64,000 bases of DNA from an uncultured Mesonia sp. (GTDB lineage Bacteria > Bacteroidota > Bacteroidia > Flavobacteriales > Flavobacteriaceae). A program made the translations under genes and the position numbers. Of this stretch, positions 43,438 to 52,499 are shown piece after piece (within the stretch, counting starts at the first letter, position 1; every line of letters starts with the position of its first letter). The DNA lies in assembly GCA_947499595.1 (NCBI GenBank), contig CANMOY010000003.1:186001-250000 (forward strand), read 5' to 3'. The notes under the pieces were generated by a model. That model had not been told where the DNA came from. It searched no databases and saw nothing but the letters and a program-made list of their open reading frames with translations.

Positions 43438-46400
43438 ATGCTAGGACGTATAATAGAGTACAGTATTCATCACAAACTTATTGTGCTACTATTTACCGCC
43501 TTAATCATAGGTTTCGGGTTGTACTCTCTTTCTAATATTCCTATTGGTGCGGTACCAGATGTAACCAATAATCAAGTACAAGTTATTACCACCTCAAGGA
43601 ATTTAGCGACCGAAGATGTCGAGAAATTTTTGACTTATCCAGTAGAATTGGAAATGGCAAATTTACCTGGAGTGCAAGAAATACGTTCGGTTTCAAAATT
43701 TGGCTTATCAGTTGTAACTGTTGTTTTTGATAATGATTTAGGCACTTATTTACCACGCCAATTAATTGCCGAAAAGATTAAAAGTGCCGAAGAAAAAATC
43801 CCAGCGGGCTTTGGTAAACCTTTTATGGGCCCTATTTCTACGGGGCTTGGTGAAATTTATCAATATGTAATCGATGTAGATGACAAATATAAAAATCAAT
43901 ACTCGTTATCTGATTTGCGAACCATCCAGGATTGGATTGTAAAACGGCAGCTTTCTGGTATTAACGGGGTGGTAGAAGTAAACACATGGGGCGGCTATTT
44001 AAAGACCTACGAGGTAGCTATAAATCCCGAAAGACTCCGTGCGATGAAGGTTTCTATTTTTGATGTTTTTACCGCTCTTGAAAAAAACAATAGCATTGCA
44101 GGTGGTGGTTATATTGAGAAAATTAATGAAAGTCATTTTATTAGAGGCGAAGGTCTGGTTAATTCTATAGAAGATATAGAAAATATCGTGGTAACCAATA
44201 AAGGAGATGTTCCTGTATATGTTAGCGATGTAGCTACAGTTGGTTTTGGTCACGCTAATCGTTTTGGAGCCATTACCGGAAATGGAGAAGGTGAAAAAGT
44301 ACTTGGTCAAGTGATGATGCTTAAAGACGCCAACTCTAATGCAGTGATTGAAGCCGTAAAAGAACGAGTTTCTTCAATTCAACCCTCTTTACCGCCAGGC
44401 ATTTCCATAAATCCATTTTTAGAGCGAAGTGAACTTATCGGAAAAACCACTTTTACCATTGCCGAAAACTTGATTTTAGGTTGTTTAATTGTGATTTTTG
44501 TAGTGGTACTACTGTTAGGAAATTGGCGTTCTGGTTTAGTGGTTGCCTCTGTGATTCCTTTGAGTTTGCTATTTGCGCTTTCACTAATGTACATTTTTGG
44601 TGTAGACGCTAATTTAATGAGTTTAGGCGCAATTGATTTTGGAATTATCATAGATGGTGCTGTGATTATTGTAGAGTTTATTGCCTTTAAAATTACCCAA
44701 AAACGTTCAAAATTACTGGCGCTTCCCAAAAAAGAAAGGCAAGATGTAGTCGACAGTCTTACTTATCAGGGTGCAACCAAAATGATGAACTCGGCTGTAT
44801 TTGGGCAATTGATTATCATTATAGTTTTTATTCCTATTTTTTCTTTGGTAGGGGTTGAAGGAAAAATGTTTCGCCCTATGGCAATGGTTTTTTGCTTTGC
44901 ACTTATAGGGGCAATGATACTTTGTTTTACCTATATTCCTGTAATGGCGTCACTCTTTATAAAGCCCACCAATACCGAAAAAAAAACCATATCATCTCGT
45001 ATGATTTCCTTCTTAGAACGCAAATACCAGCCAAGCATTATCTGGGCATTGCGTAAAAAAAGATTGGTACTTGGCATAGCTATAAGCTTGTTAATTTTTA
45101 CTGCTTTCTTGTTTTCTAGAATGGGTGCTGAGTTTGTACCTACCTTAGATGAAGGAGATTTTGTAATTCAGCCTGTATTAAAGACCGGAATGTCATTGAG
45201 CAAAACAATAGAAGCTACTACTCAAATGGAAAAAATACTTAAAAAATTCCCAGAAGTGGTACAAGTGGTGAGCAGAATTGGTGCCGCAGAAGTTCCAACC
45301 GACCCCATGTCTATGGAAGAAAGCGACATTATTATTAAATTAAAACCTAAAGGAGAATGGGTGTCTGCACAATCAAAAGATGAACTTGCAGATAAATTCA
45401 AAGAAGCTTTGTCCGATGAAATCGCAGGTGTAGAGTTTGAATTTACCCAACCTATCGAAATGAGATTTAATGAATTGATTACTGGAGTAAGAGCCGATTT
45501 GGCTATTAAAGTTTTTGGTGAAGACCTAAATGTTTTATATCAAAAAGCCCTAGAAATAGAAGAAGCCATTCAAAATGTCGAAGGGGCAGCAGATATTTCA
45601 GTAGAAAAAACAGCAGGTTTGCCGCAGATGTCAGTTAAATATGACCGTAGAAAAATAGCCAAATACGGATTGAATATAGAGGATTTAAACAAAATCATAA
45701 CCATGGGGTTTGCCGGAATTCCTGCAGGAACAGTGTTTGAAGGCGAAAGGCAATTCGACTTGGTGATTCGTTTTGATGACCTTCACAGAAAAGATATTGA
45801 GAATTTAGAAACCGCATCGGTATCACTTCCTAATGGGACTAAATTACCCTTAAGTGAATTTGCAAGTATAAACTATACAAAGGGACCCGCAAAAATCTCT
45901 CGGGATAATACCAAACGTAGAATAGTGGTGGGCGTGAATGTTAGAAATCGTGATTTAGAATCGGTGGTAAGAGATATACAGGCTATTGTTAAAAAAGACA
46001 TTAATATTCCTACAGGATATTCCATAAGCTATGGAGGACAATTTGAAAACCTACGTACCGCAACAGATCGATTAAAAATAGCGGTGCCTTTAGCCTTGAT
46101 TTTGATATTTATACTATTGTACTTTGCTTTCAACTCCGTTAAAGAAGCTTTAATGATTTATAGTGCCATCCCGCTAGCGGCTATAGGTGGTGTAATATTA
46201 TTATATATAAGAGATTTACCCTTCAGCATCTCGGCAGGGGTTGGTTTTATTGCGCTTTTTGGTATTGCGGTACTCAATGGTATAGTATTAATCGAAGAGT
46301 TTAATGAATTGAAGGCAAAAGGCATAAACAACATCAATAAACGTATTTTAATAGGCACAAAAAATAGATTGCGTCCAGTTTTATTAACCGCCGCCGCCGC

Positions 46401-47778
46401 TGCCTTAGGATTTTTACCCATGGCAATCTCAACTTCTGCCGGTGCCGAAGTACAACGTCCTTTGGCAACCGTAGTGGTAGGGGGACTAATTACTGCGACA
46501 ATTTTAACCCTAGTTGTACTACCAATTTTATACGCCCTATTCGACAAAAAGGGGCAAAATTCTAAAAAGAAAACTAAGGTGAATTTAAAGGCAACGAGTG
46601 CTATGCTTTTATTGCTTTTGCCGATTATTGGTCAGGCACAACAAAATCCGTTAAGTGTAAAACAAACGCTACAAATGGCAATCGAGAATAATCATGCCCT
46701 TCAAGCTTCTTCAAAAAGGATCGACCAATCGGAACAACGGGTAGGAGGTGCTCTGAATATTGATAAAACACAGATTTTCTATGGTTACGATCAAAATAAT
46801 ATTGCAGAAAATGGCCTACCCTTAAAAGTTTTTGGTTTAAGCCAGTCGTTTCAATTTCCAACTATTTATGCTGCACAGCGAAAAGTAAGACAACAAGAAA
46901 CCACCCTTGCAGCGCAGGAGTATATACTCAATGAAAGGTTATTAACAAAAGAGGTATACTTGGCTTATTATAAAGTGGTTTACAGCAATAATGTGGTTAA
47001 ACAATATACTTATTTAGATAGTTTGTATGGCCAATTTGCAAAAGCAGCAAAGAAAAGATATGATGTAGGAGCAACCAATTTATTGGAGAAACTCACGGCA
47101 GAAACCAAGCAAAAAGAAATAGCCATTGCTTTGAAACAAGCACGAGAGGAGGTCAAAAAAGCGCATACCATACTCAACCAGTGGGTGCAAAGTGATTCAA
47201 TAATAACGGTAGAGGAAAATGAACTGCCAAGATTGGCACTAAAAAAACTCAACATTGAAGACCACCCTGGATTTTCGTTTTACAATTCAGCTAAAAGTTT
47301 GGCAGAATCTTCACTCTCGTTAGAAAAACAAATGTTATTACCCGACATCCATTTTTCAATTTTTCAAGGAACTAATGATGGCGTTAATTCAACCAATTAC
47401 AATGGTTTTCAAGTAGGTCTAGGCATACCTTTATGGTTTGGTGCAAACAAATCTAAAATCAATGCTGCAAAAACCCAAATCAATATTTTGACCCATGAAT
47501 TTGAAAATTATAAAATTAAACTGCAATCGAGGTATAATGCGTTACTAACAGATTTAAAAAAATACCGAGAAACAGTTGATTACTATGAAACTACCGGTAA
47601 AAATCTCTCAAAAGAATTAACCAAAACCGCATCAAAGGCTTTTAAGAGTGGCGAAATAGACTTCTTGGAATACGTGCAACTTTTAGAGAGTGCAAAAAAT
47701 ATTGAAATCAACTATTTACAGAATTTAATGAAGTATAACAATACCGTTTTAGAGATAAACTATCTAAGCTTTCAATAA
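43438..47778 (+). CDS. CzcA/CusA heavy-metal RND pump fused to a CzcC/TolC-like outer-membrane domain
   Basis: A 1446-residue fusion. Residues 1-1040 form an HME-type RND transporter: N-terminal TM with SIHHKLIVLLFTALI, the porter domain, TM2-6 with DFGIIIDGAVIIVE (near 400, the charged proton-relay motif of Czc/Cus pumps), a second porter half and TM8-12. A basic linker follows, then at ~1052 a signal-peptide-like segment MLLLLLPIIGQAQ. Beyond it is a TolC/CzcC-type outer-membrane factor to the end (LSVKQTLQMAIENNHALQAS, long coiled coils). The two halves must reside in different membranes, so cleavage at GQA is expected. It overlaps the adaptor gene by 1 bp. Confidence 0.93.
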   Translation: MLGRIIEYSIHHKLIVLLFTALIIGFGLYSLSNIPIGAVPDVTNNQVQVITTSRNLATEDVEKFLTYPVELEMANLPGVQEIRSVSKFGLSVVTVVFDNDLGTYLPRQLIAEKIKSAEEKIPAGFGKPFMGPISTGLGEIYQYVIDVDDKYKNQYSLSDLRTIQDWIVKRQLSGINGVVEVNTWGGYLKTYEVAINPERLRAMKVSIFDVFTALEKNNSIAGGGYIEKINESHFIRGEGLVNSIEDIENIVVTNKGDVPVYVSDVATVGFGHANRFGAITGNGEGEKVLGQVMMLKDANSNAVIEAVKERVSSIQPSLPPGISINPFLERSELIGKTTFTIAENLILGCLIVIFVVVLLLGNWRSGLVVASVIPLSLLFALSLMYIFGVDANLMSLGAIDFGIIIDGAVIIVEFIAFKITQKRSKLLALPKKERQDVVDSLTYQGATKMMNSAVFGQLIIIIVFIPIFSLVGVEGKMFRPMAMVFCFALIGAMILCFTYIPVMASLFIKPTNTEKKTISSRMISFLERKYQPSIIWALRKKRLVLGIAISLLIFTAFLFSRMGAEFVPTLDEGDFVIQPVLKTGMSLSKTIEATTQMEKILKKFPEVVQVVSRIGAAEVPTDPMSMEESDIIIKLKPKGEWVSAQSKDELADKFKEALSDEIAGVEFEFTQPIEMRFNELITGVRADLAIKVFGEDLNVLYQKALEIEEAIQNVEGAADISVEKTAGLPQMSVKYDRRKIAKYGLNIEDLNKIITMGFAGIPAGTVFEGERQFDLVIRFDDLHRKDIENLETASVSLPNGTKLPLSEFASINYTKGPAKISRDNTKRRIVVGVNVRNRDLESVVRDIQAIVKKDINIPTGYSISYGGQFENLRTATDRLKIAVPLALILIFILLYFAFNSVKEALMIYSAIPLAAIGGVILLYIRDLPFSISAGVGFIALFGIAVLNGIVLIEEFNELKAKGINNINKRILIGTKNRLRPVLLTAAAAALGFLPMAISTSAGAEVQRPLATVVVGGLITATILTLVVLPILYALFDKKGQNSKKKTKVNLKATSAMLLLLLPIIGQAQQNPLSVKQTLQMAIENNHALQASSKRIDQSEQRVGGALNIDKTQIFYGYDQNNIAENGLPLKVFGLSQSFQFPTIYAAQRKVRQQETTLAAQEYILNERLLTKEVYLAYYKVVYSNNVVKQYTYLDSLYGQFAKAAKKRYDVGATNLLEKLTAETKQKEIAIALKQAREEVKKAHTILNQWVQSDSIITVEENELPRLALKKLNIEDHPGFSFYNSAKSLAESSLSLEKQMLLPDIHFSIFQGTNDGVNSTNYNGFQVGLGIPLWFGANKSKINAAKTQINILTHEFENYKIKLQSRYNALLTDLKKYRETVDYYETTGKNLSKELTKTASKAFKSGEIDFLEYVQLLESAKNIEINYLQNLMKYNNTVLEINYLSFQ

Positions 47779-48944
47779 TGAAAAATTTAAGTAACACAAT
47801 GTCTACTGCTTTATACCTAAAGGGATTTTTAATAATAAGCATCATCATTTTAACTTCCTGCAATTCAAATAAGAAAACTGAAATGGGGAATAAGGAAACA
47901 CCAGATGAAATCGAAAATAGCGATACCATAACCCTAACCGATACTCAATTTAAAGCAGGGGGTATGCAAGTAGGAAAAATTACCCAACAAGCTTTTAGTT
48001 CTATTGTAAAAGCCAATGGTATGTTTAGCGTTCCTCCTGCAAGCCAAGCAGATGTAAACGCTTATTTTGCCGGATATGTTAAAGAGATCGACTTGCTCCC
48101 TGGAGATGCTGTAAAAAAAGGGCAGATCTTATTCACCCTTGAAAATCCTGAATATGTACAAGTTCAACAAGATTTTTTGCAAGCCAAAGGCCGGCTCAAC
48201 TATTTAAAATTAGATTTTGAGCGCCAAAAAGAATTGATAGCAGATAACATAACCTCAAAAAAGAATTTCCTAAAAGCGGAATCAGAATATAAGGTGACCC
48301 TAGCACAATACCAAGCGCTCAAAAAAAAATTAAGCTTAATGAATATTAATCCGAATACCTTAACTGGAGACAATATTCGTTCTGTCATTAAAGTACTCTC
48401 GCCCTTAACAGGTTATACCACTATTGTTAATGCTACAAAAGGAATGTATTTAACCCCTACAGATGTTGCAGTAACTGTAACCAATACAAATGATTTACAT
48501 ATTGAGCTGAAAATTTTCGAAAAAGACTTGCCATTGATTAAAGAAGGTCAACCCATTAACCTAAGAATACAAAACGACCAGAATAACGTATACCAAGGCA
48601 AAGTGCATTTAGTGAACAAAGCAGTACATACCCAAGAAAGAACCGTGGTCATTCACGGAGATTTGGTTAATCCTAGTGAGACGCAATTATTTGCCCCAGG
48701 AATGTATATAGAAGCTGAGATTTTGACCGAAACAACAAAACATCCAGCATTGCCAGTTGAAGCCGTTGTTAATATTGATAAAAACTACTTTGTATTGGTT
48801 AAAAGAAACGACTTAACTTTTAAAAAAGTACCGGTAAATGTGGGGGTTACAAGTAAGGGGTTTATTCAAATTGTAAATGCAGAGGACTTTAAAAAAGATA
48901 CCGAATTTCTAACCAAAGGAACCTTTAATTTAATAACGGAATAG
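47778..48944 (+). CDS. RND efflux periplasmic adaptor (CzcB/CusB-like lipoprotein)
   Basis: A 388-residue membrane-fusion protein. The N-terminal signal contains the lipobox ILTSC (Cys near 28). It then has a barrel-sandwich lipoyl half-motif (GYVKEIDLLPGDAVKKGQIL), an alpha-hairpin (about 125-185), a second lipoyl half (KVLSPLTGYTTIVNATKGM) and a beta-barrel/membrane-proximal domain. It bridges the pump and outer-membrane domain of the tripartite exporter. The ATG overlaps the stop of the fusion gene (TAATG); an internal ATG at 47802 would still leave the lipobox. No His/Met-rich metal-binding tail is present. Confidence 0.92.
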   Translation: MKNLSNTMSTALYLKGFLIISIIILTSCNSNKKTEMGNKETPDEIENSDTITLTDTQFKAGGMQVGKITQQAFSSIVKANGMFSVPPASQADVNAYFAGYVKEIDLLPGDAVKKGQILFTLENPEYVQVQQDFLQAKGRLNYLKLDFERQKELIADNITSKKNFLKAESEYKVTLAQYQALKKKLSLMNINPNTLTGDNIRSVIKVLSPLTGYTTIVNATKGMYLTPTDVAVTVTNTNDLHIELKIFEKDLPLIKEGQPINLRIQNDQNNVYQGKVHLVNKAVHTQERTVVIHGDLVNPSETQLFAPGMYIEAEILTETTKHPALPVEAVVNIDKNYFVLVKRNDLTFKKVPVNVGVTSKGFIQIVNAEDFKKDTEFLTKGTFNLITE

Positions 48945-49170
48945 AAGTAGAAAAAAATGAAAAGCATACTGGCAATTTAAACCGTATAAATATGTAAGGG
49001 AATAATTAGATAAATATACCAGTTAAAAGAAGCTACATTTTAATAAACGATTATATAATCTACAAAAAGCTCGCAAAACTGCAGAAATGAGAACAAGCTT
49101 ATAAATCGATAAATTTCAATACAACTAACAGAAAGACAAGGTTTAATATTTTAAATTACACTAAATTACG

Positions 49171-49608
49171 ATGAAAAAAATTATTTTAATGAGCTTGATG
49201 CTTATCGCTACTTTAAGTAGCTACGCACAAGATTGGCAAACAGATTTTGCCACAGCAAAACAATTAGCCGCTAAAGAAAATAAACCAATAATTTTAGTAT
49301 TTCAAGGCTCCGACTGGTGCGCGCCTTGTATAAAACTAGATAGAGAAATTTGGAGTACAGCAGAATTTAAAAAATATGCGAAGGAGCATTACATTATGCT
49401 TCAGGCAGATTTCCCTCGAAGAAAGAAGAACGCTTTACCAGAAGCTCAAGCAAAAGCCAACGCTAAACTTGCAGAGCAATACAATGAAAATGGATTTTTT
49501 CCTTTTGTGGTGGTACTAGATGCAAAAGGCAAAGTACTAGGAGTAACGAGCTATAAAAAGACTACACCAGAAAAATACATCGAAGAATTAAACGCCTTAG
49601 CTAAATAA
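49171..49608 (+). CDS. Secreted thioredoxin-fold protein
   Basis: A 145-residue periplasmic protein with a signal peptide (1-19, TLSSYAQ) and a thioredoxin fold with redox motif WCAPC (C50, C53) in VFQGSDWCAPCIKLDREIW. The cis-Pro region is GFFPFVVVLD. Such DUF255/TlpA-like proteins act as disulfide reductants or isomerases in the envelope. The stop is 1 bp before the ApbE start, and the operon continues with the DUF4266 and DUF3570 genes, so it likely keeps cysteines of those proteins reduced (inference). The 226 bp before it contains no gene. Confidence 0.9.
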   Translation: MKKIILMSLMLIATLSSYAQDWQTDFATAKQLAAKENKPIILVFQGSDWCAPCIKLDREIWSTAEFKKYAKEHYIMLQADFPRRKKNALPEAQAKANAKLAEQYNENGFFPFVVVLDAKGKVLGVTSYKKTTPEKYIEELNALAK

Positions 49609-49609
49609 A

Positions 49610-50590
49610 GTGAAGTATCTATTTTCTATCATAAGTTTATGTTTAGCATTTGTTTGCACTGCACAACAACCCTATAAGCGCACCCTAAAATTAATGGGAA
49701 GTCGCTTTGATATCACTGTAGTAGCAAAAAACGCTATTGCCGGTAATAGATATATTGATACCGCTGTAGCTGAAATTACCAGGATTGAAAAACTCATATC
49801 TTCCTGGGATCCAACTTCTCAAACTTCAGCAGTCAATAGAAATGCAGGAATTAAACCTGTTAAAGTTGATGAAGAACTTTATCAACTAATAGAACGAGCT
49901 ATGGGCTTATCTAAGCTTACAGATGGAGCTTTTGACATCAGCTATGCCTCTATGGACAGAATTTGGCAATTTGATGGAAGCATGACCAAAATACCTTCAG
50001 CAGAGGAAATCAGATCATCTGTATCAAAAGTAGGGTTTCAAAATATCTTGCTTCATAAGGGAGAAAGTACAGTTTTTCTAAAAGAAAAAGGTATGAAAAT
50101 AGGCTTCGGAGCAATAGGTAAGGGCTATGCTGCAGATAAGGCTAAAGCTTTGCTTATTTCAAAAGGAGTGACATCAGGAATTATAAACGCCTCTGGCGAT
50201 ATGAATACTTGGGGTAAACAAGCCAACGGAAAGGAATGGAAAGTAGCCATTACCAATCCAATGAATAAAAACAAGGTTTTTGCTGTTCTACCTATCAGCA
50301 ACGCTGCTGTGGTTACTTCTGGTGATTATGAAAAGTTTGTAAGCTTTAATGGCACTCGGTATTCCCATATCATTGATCCCCGAACAGGATATCCGTCAAG
50401 TGGAATTGTAAGTGTGACCGTATTTGCCCCAAAGGCAGAACTCGCCGATGCACTTGCTACCTCTGTATTTGTAATGGGAAAAGATGCAGGTTTAGACCGA
50501 ATAAATCAATTGCCAAAAGTAGAATGTATCATCATCGATGATAAAGGAAACATCATTAAATCAAAAAACATAGAAATAAATAAGTTATGA
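49610..50590 (+). CDS. apbE: FAD:protein FMN transferase (ApbE)
   Basis: A 326-residue exported enzyme with a signal peptide (1-18, ending VCTAQQ). It has the ApbE pattern: RTLKLMGSRFDITVVA, EKLISSWDPTSQTSAVNRNA, DGAFDISYASM, KIGFGAIGKGYAADKA, GIINASGDMNTWG and YSHIIDPRTGYP. ApbE moves FMN from FAD to a Thr/Ser of target proteins outside the cytoplasm, using Mg2+. The start is a GTG, 1 bp after the thioredoxin stop; the DUF4266 gene overlaps its end by 4 bp. No protein in the window shows the usual target motif DgxtgAT, so the acceptor is unknown. Confidence 0.95.
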   Translation: MKYLFSIISLCLAFVCTAQQPYKRTLKLMGSRFDITVVAKNAIAGNRYIDTAVAEITRIEKLISSWDPTSQTSAVNRNAGIKPVKVDEELYQLIERAMGLSKLTDGAFDISYASMDRIWQFDGSMTKIPSAEEIRSSVSKVGFQNILLHKGESTVFLKEKGMKIGFGAIGKGYAADKAKALLISKGVTSGIINASGDMNTWGKQANGKEWKVAITNPMNKNKVFAVLPISNAAVVTSGDYEKFVSFNGTRYSHIIDPRTGYPSSGIVSVTVFAPKAELADALATSVFVMGKDAGLDRINQLPKVECIIIDDKGNIIKSKNIEINKL

Positions 50591-50799
50591 TCAAAAAAAT
50601 AACAATTTTCACCTTGCTTAGTTTCTTTTTTAGCAATTGCGTGGTGGTTAAGGAGTATGAAAAAGTCAATATAAATGATCCAGATATGGCACTTTCAGAA
50701 AAGAAATGTGACCGAAATGTAACTACTGCACATTCCTATCGCGAAGCAGCGGTAGGTGCAAACGGAGGAAAAACTGGTGGAGGCTGCGGCTGTAATTAA
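50587..50799 (+). CDS. DUF4266 small lipoprotein with Gly-Cys tail
   Basis: A 70-residue protein with a lipoprotein-type signal (FFFSNC, Cys18), a conserved short body (NINDPDMALSEKKCDRNV) and a tail GGKTGGGCGCN containing Cys67 and Cys69. This matches DUF4266, which occurs beside DUF3570, ApbE and thioredoxin-like genes in several phyla. The function is unknown; the Cys-Gly tail could bind a metal or be modified. It overlaps apbE by 4 bp and is followed by the DUF3570 gene. Confidence 0.85.
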   Translation: MIKKITIFTLLSFFFSNCVVVKEYEKVNINDPDMALSEKKCDRNVTTAHSYREAAVGANGGKTGGGCGCN

Positions 50800-50812
50800 A
50801 ACATATAATCAA

Positions 50813-52126
50813 TTGAAAAATATCATTCTTATTATCTGTGTGTTCGCATTCGTAAAAGCGAATGCACAAAATCGACAAGACTCAACCACAGTCTATAAAA
50901 AACGTGTATTGGAAAGCGTTGAAGTAGATTTCTTGTCCAGCTACTACAGCCAGGACGGGGATAATGCAGCGGTAAGTGGTGGTATTGGCACAGAAGAATT
51001 AACCGATGTGACCAGTGCGTTCATCGTATCTATACCTCTAAATGACGATGATGTATTAACTATAGATGCAGGAGTCTCTGCTTATACCTCAGCATCATCG
51101 AGTAATGTAAATCCTTTTGATGACGGTCCAGCAGACCCCTATCAAGCTTCATCAGGTGCATCAAGTAGCGATCTTTGGGCAAATCTAACAGGAAGTTACA
51201 GCCATAGTTCTAATGATAGAAATACCATTTGGTCGGCCAAATTAGCAGTATCCTCGGAGTATGATTACTTTTCTTTGGGCGTTGGCGGAAGTTATACCAA
51301 ACTCTTCAATGAAAAAAATACTGAAGTGAGTATAAGTGGGAATGTATATATTGATACTTGGAATGCAATTTATCCATCTGAATTAAGACCTTTTGGTAAA
51401 GAGGGTTTTGGTTTAAATAATTCATTTTTTACCCAAAATACAATTACAGGAAATTTAAATTATTCCCCCAGATTTAATGAATTTAACGATGAGGGGCGTA
51501 ATTCATATTCTTTAGGGTTTAGCTTTTCGCAAATACTTCATAAAAATGTGCAAGGTTCTTTAGCATTAGATTTAATACAACAACAAGGTTTATTATCTAC
51601 CCCTTTTCAACGAGTGTACTTTAGCGATGTGGAAGATTCTTTTATTGATAATTTTCAGCTAGCCGATGCCATCGAACGTTTACCAGATTCAAGGTTTAAA
51701 GTTGCGATAGGTGGACGTCTGAATTGGTATTTAAATGAGATTTTAACAATAAGGACTTTTTATCGCTACTATTTTGACGATTGGGGGATTAATTCGCATA
51801 CAGCAAGTATTGCGCTCCCCATTAAAATAACAGGTAAATTTACACTGTATCCTTCGTATCGAATTTATACGCAAACAGCTGCTGATTATTTTAGGCCGCA
51901 TGAGGCTGCTTTATCAACAGATGAATTCTATACCTCAGATTACGACCTGTCTGAATACTCAGCAAACCAATTTGGTTTTGGAGTTTCCTATACCGATATA
52001 TTTGCAAAAGCACATTTATGGAAATTCGGACTAAAAAGTATTGACTTAAAATTTTATCAATACGATAGAGATACAAGCTTTAGCTCTAATATCATAACAG
52101 CAGGCTTTAAGTTTGCCATGGATTAA
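50813..52126 (+). CDS. DUF3570 outer-membrane beta-barrel-like protein
   Basis: A 437-residue protein. I place the start at TTG 50813, which gives the clean signal peptide MKNIILIICVFAFVKANAQ; a GTG at 50756 would prefix 19 residues overlapping DUF4266. The mature part has many alternating strands ending in aromatic residues and a C-terminal strand ITAGFKFAMD, typical of outer-membrane barrels of the DUF3570 family. A low-complexity SSASS/ASSSD loop is exposed. With ApbE, thioredoxin and DUF4266 it forms a conserved unit, probably for extracellular redox or metal handling. It ends the efflux island; a strong hairpin follows. Confidence 0.82.
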   Translation: MKNIILIICVFAFVKANAQNRQDSTTVYKKRVLESVEVDFLSSYYSQDGDNAAVSGGIGTEELTDVTSAFIVSIPLNDDDVLTIDAGVSAYTSASSSNVNPFDDGPADPYQASSGASSSDLWANLTGSYSHSSNDRNTIWSAKLAVSSEYDYFSLGVGGSYTKLFNEKNTEVSISGNVYIDTWNAIYPSELRPFGKEGFGLNNSFFTQNTITGNLNYSPRFNEFNDEGRNSYSLGFSFSQILHKNVQGSLALDLIQQQGLLSTPFQRVYFSDVEDSFIDNFQLADAIERLPDSRFKVAIGGRLNWYLNEILTIRTFYRYYFDDWGINSHTASIALPIKITGKFTLYPSYRIYTQTAADYFRPHEAALSTDEFYTSDYDLSEYSANQFGFGVSYTDIFAKAHLWKFGLKSIDLKFYQYDRDTSFSSNIITAGFKFAMD

Positions 52127-52145
52127 ATCTTTTTTGATTTCTCAC

Positions 52146-52168
52146 AGCACGAGCGTCTCGCTCGTGCT
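52146..52168. terminator. Perfect hairpin after the DUF3570 operon
   Basis: AGCACGAGCG-tct-CGCTCGTGCT is a 10-bp perfect stem, 20 bp past the stop. It lacks a T-tract, so it could be an RNA-stabilising or Rho-type end, or a REP-like palindrome. The rest of 52170-52500 shows no gene. Confidence 0.6.
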
Positions 52169-52499
52169 AATCTAATTGCTAGCTATTTTGTTTCTCAACG
52201 GTGGTTGCATAGATATGCTAACTCAAAAGCTTATTTTAAAAGGAACTATAGAGAAAACCAATACAAAAACAGAAGTTTTATTATGTTTATAAAAACGCGG
52301 TAATAGCTTATTGATTTGCTTAATTTTAGGAATACAATACAGCAATAAAGGAAATTATTCAGAACCTGATACGGCTTTTGAATTTTAGCATAAGGTATCT
52401 CTCGGTTTACCCTGCCATAGTATTTAGTTATTCCAGGGTTATTTTTGATTTAGTCTTATTGTTAAATCTCAAGGAGACACTCGCATTAGCAGTGGCTAG

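Noticed and set aside
44379-44729. Minus-strand frames inside the efflux pump gene
   Set aside because: They mirror a well-supported RND gene and have no domain of their own.
50756-50812. GTG start for the DUF3570 gene
   Set aside because: It would place 19 non-hydrophobic residues before the signal peptide; TTG at 50813 gives a clean secretion signal.
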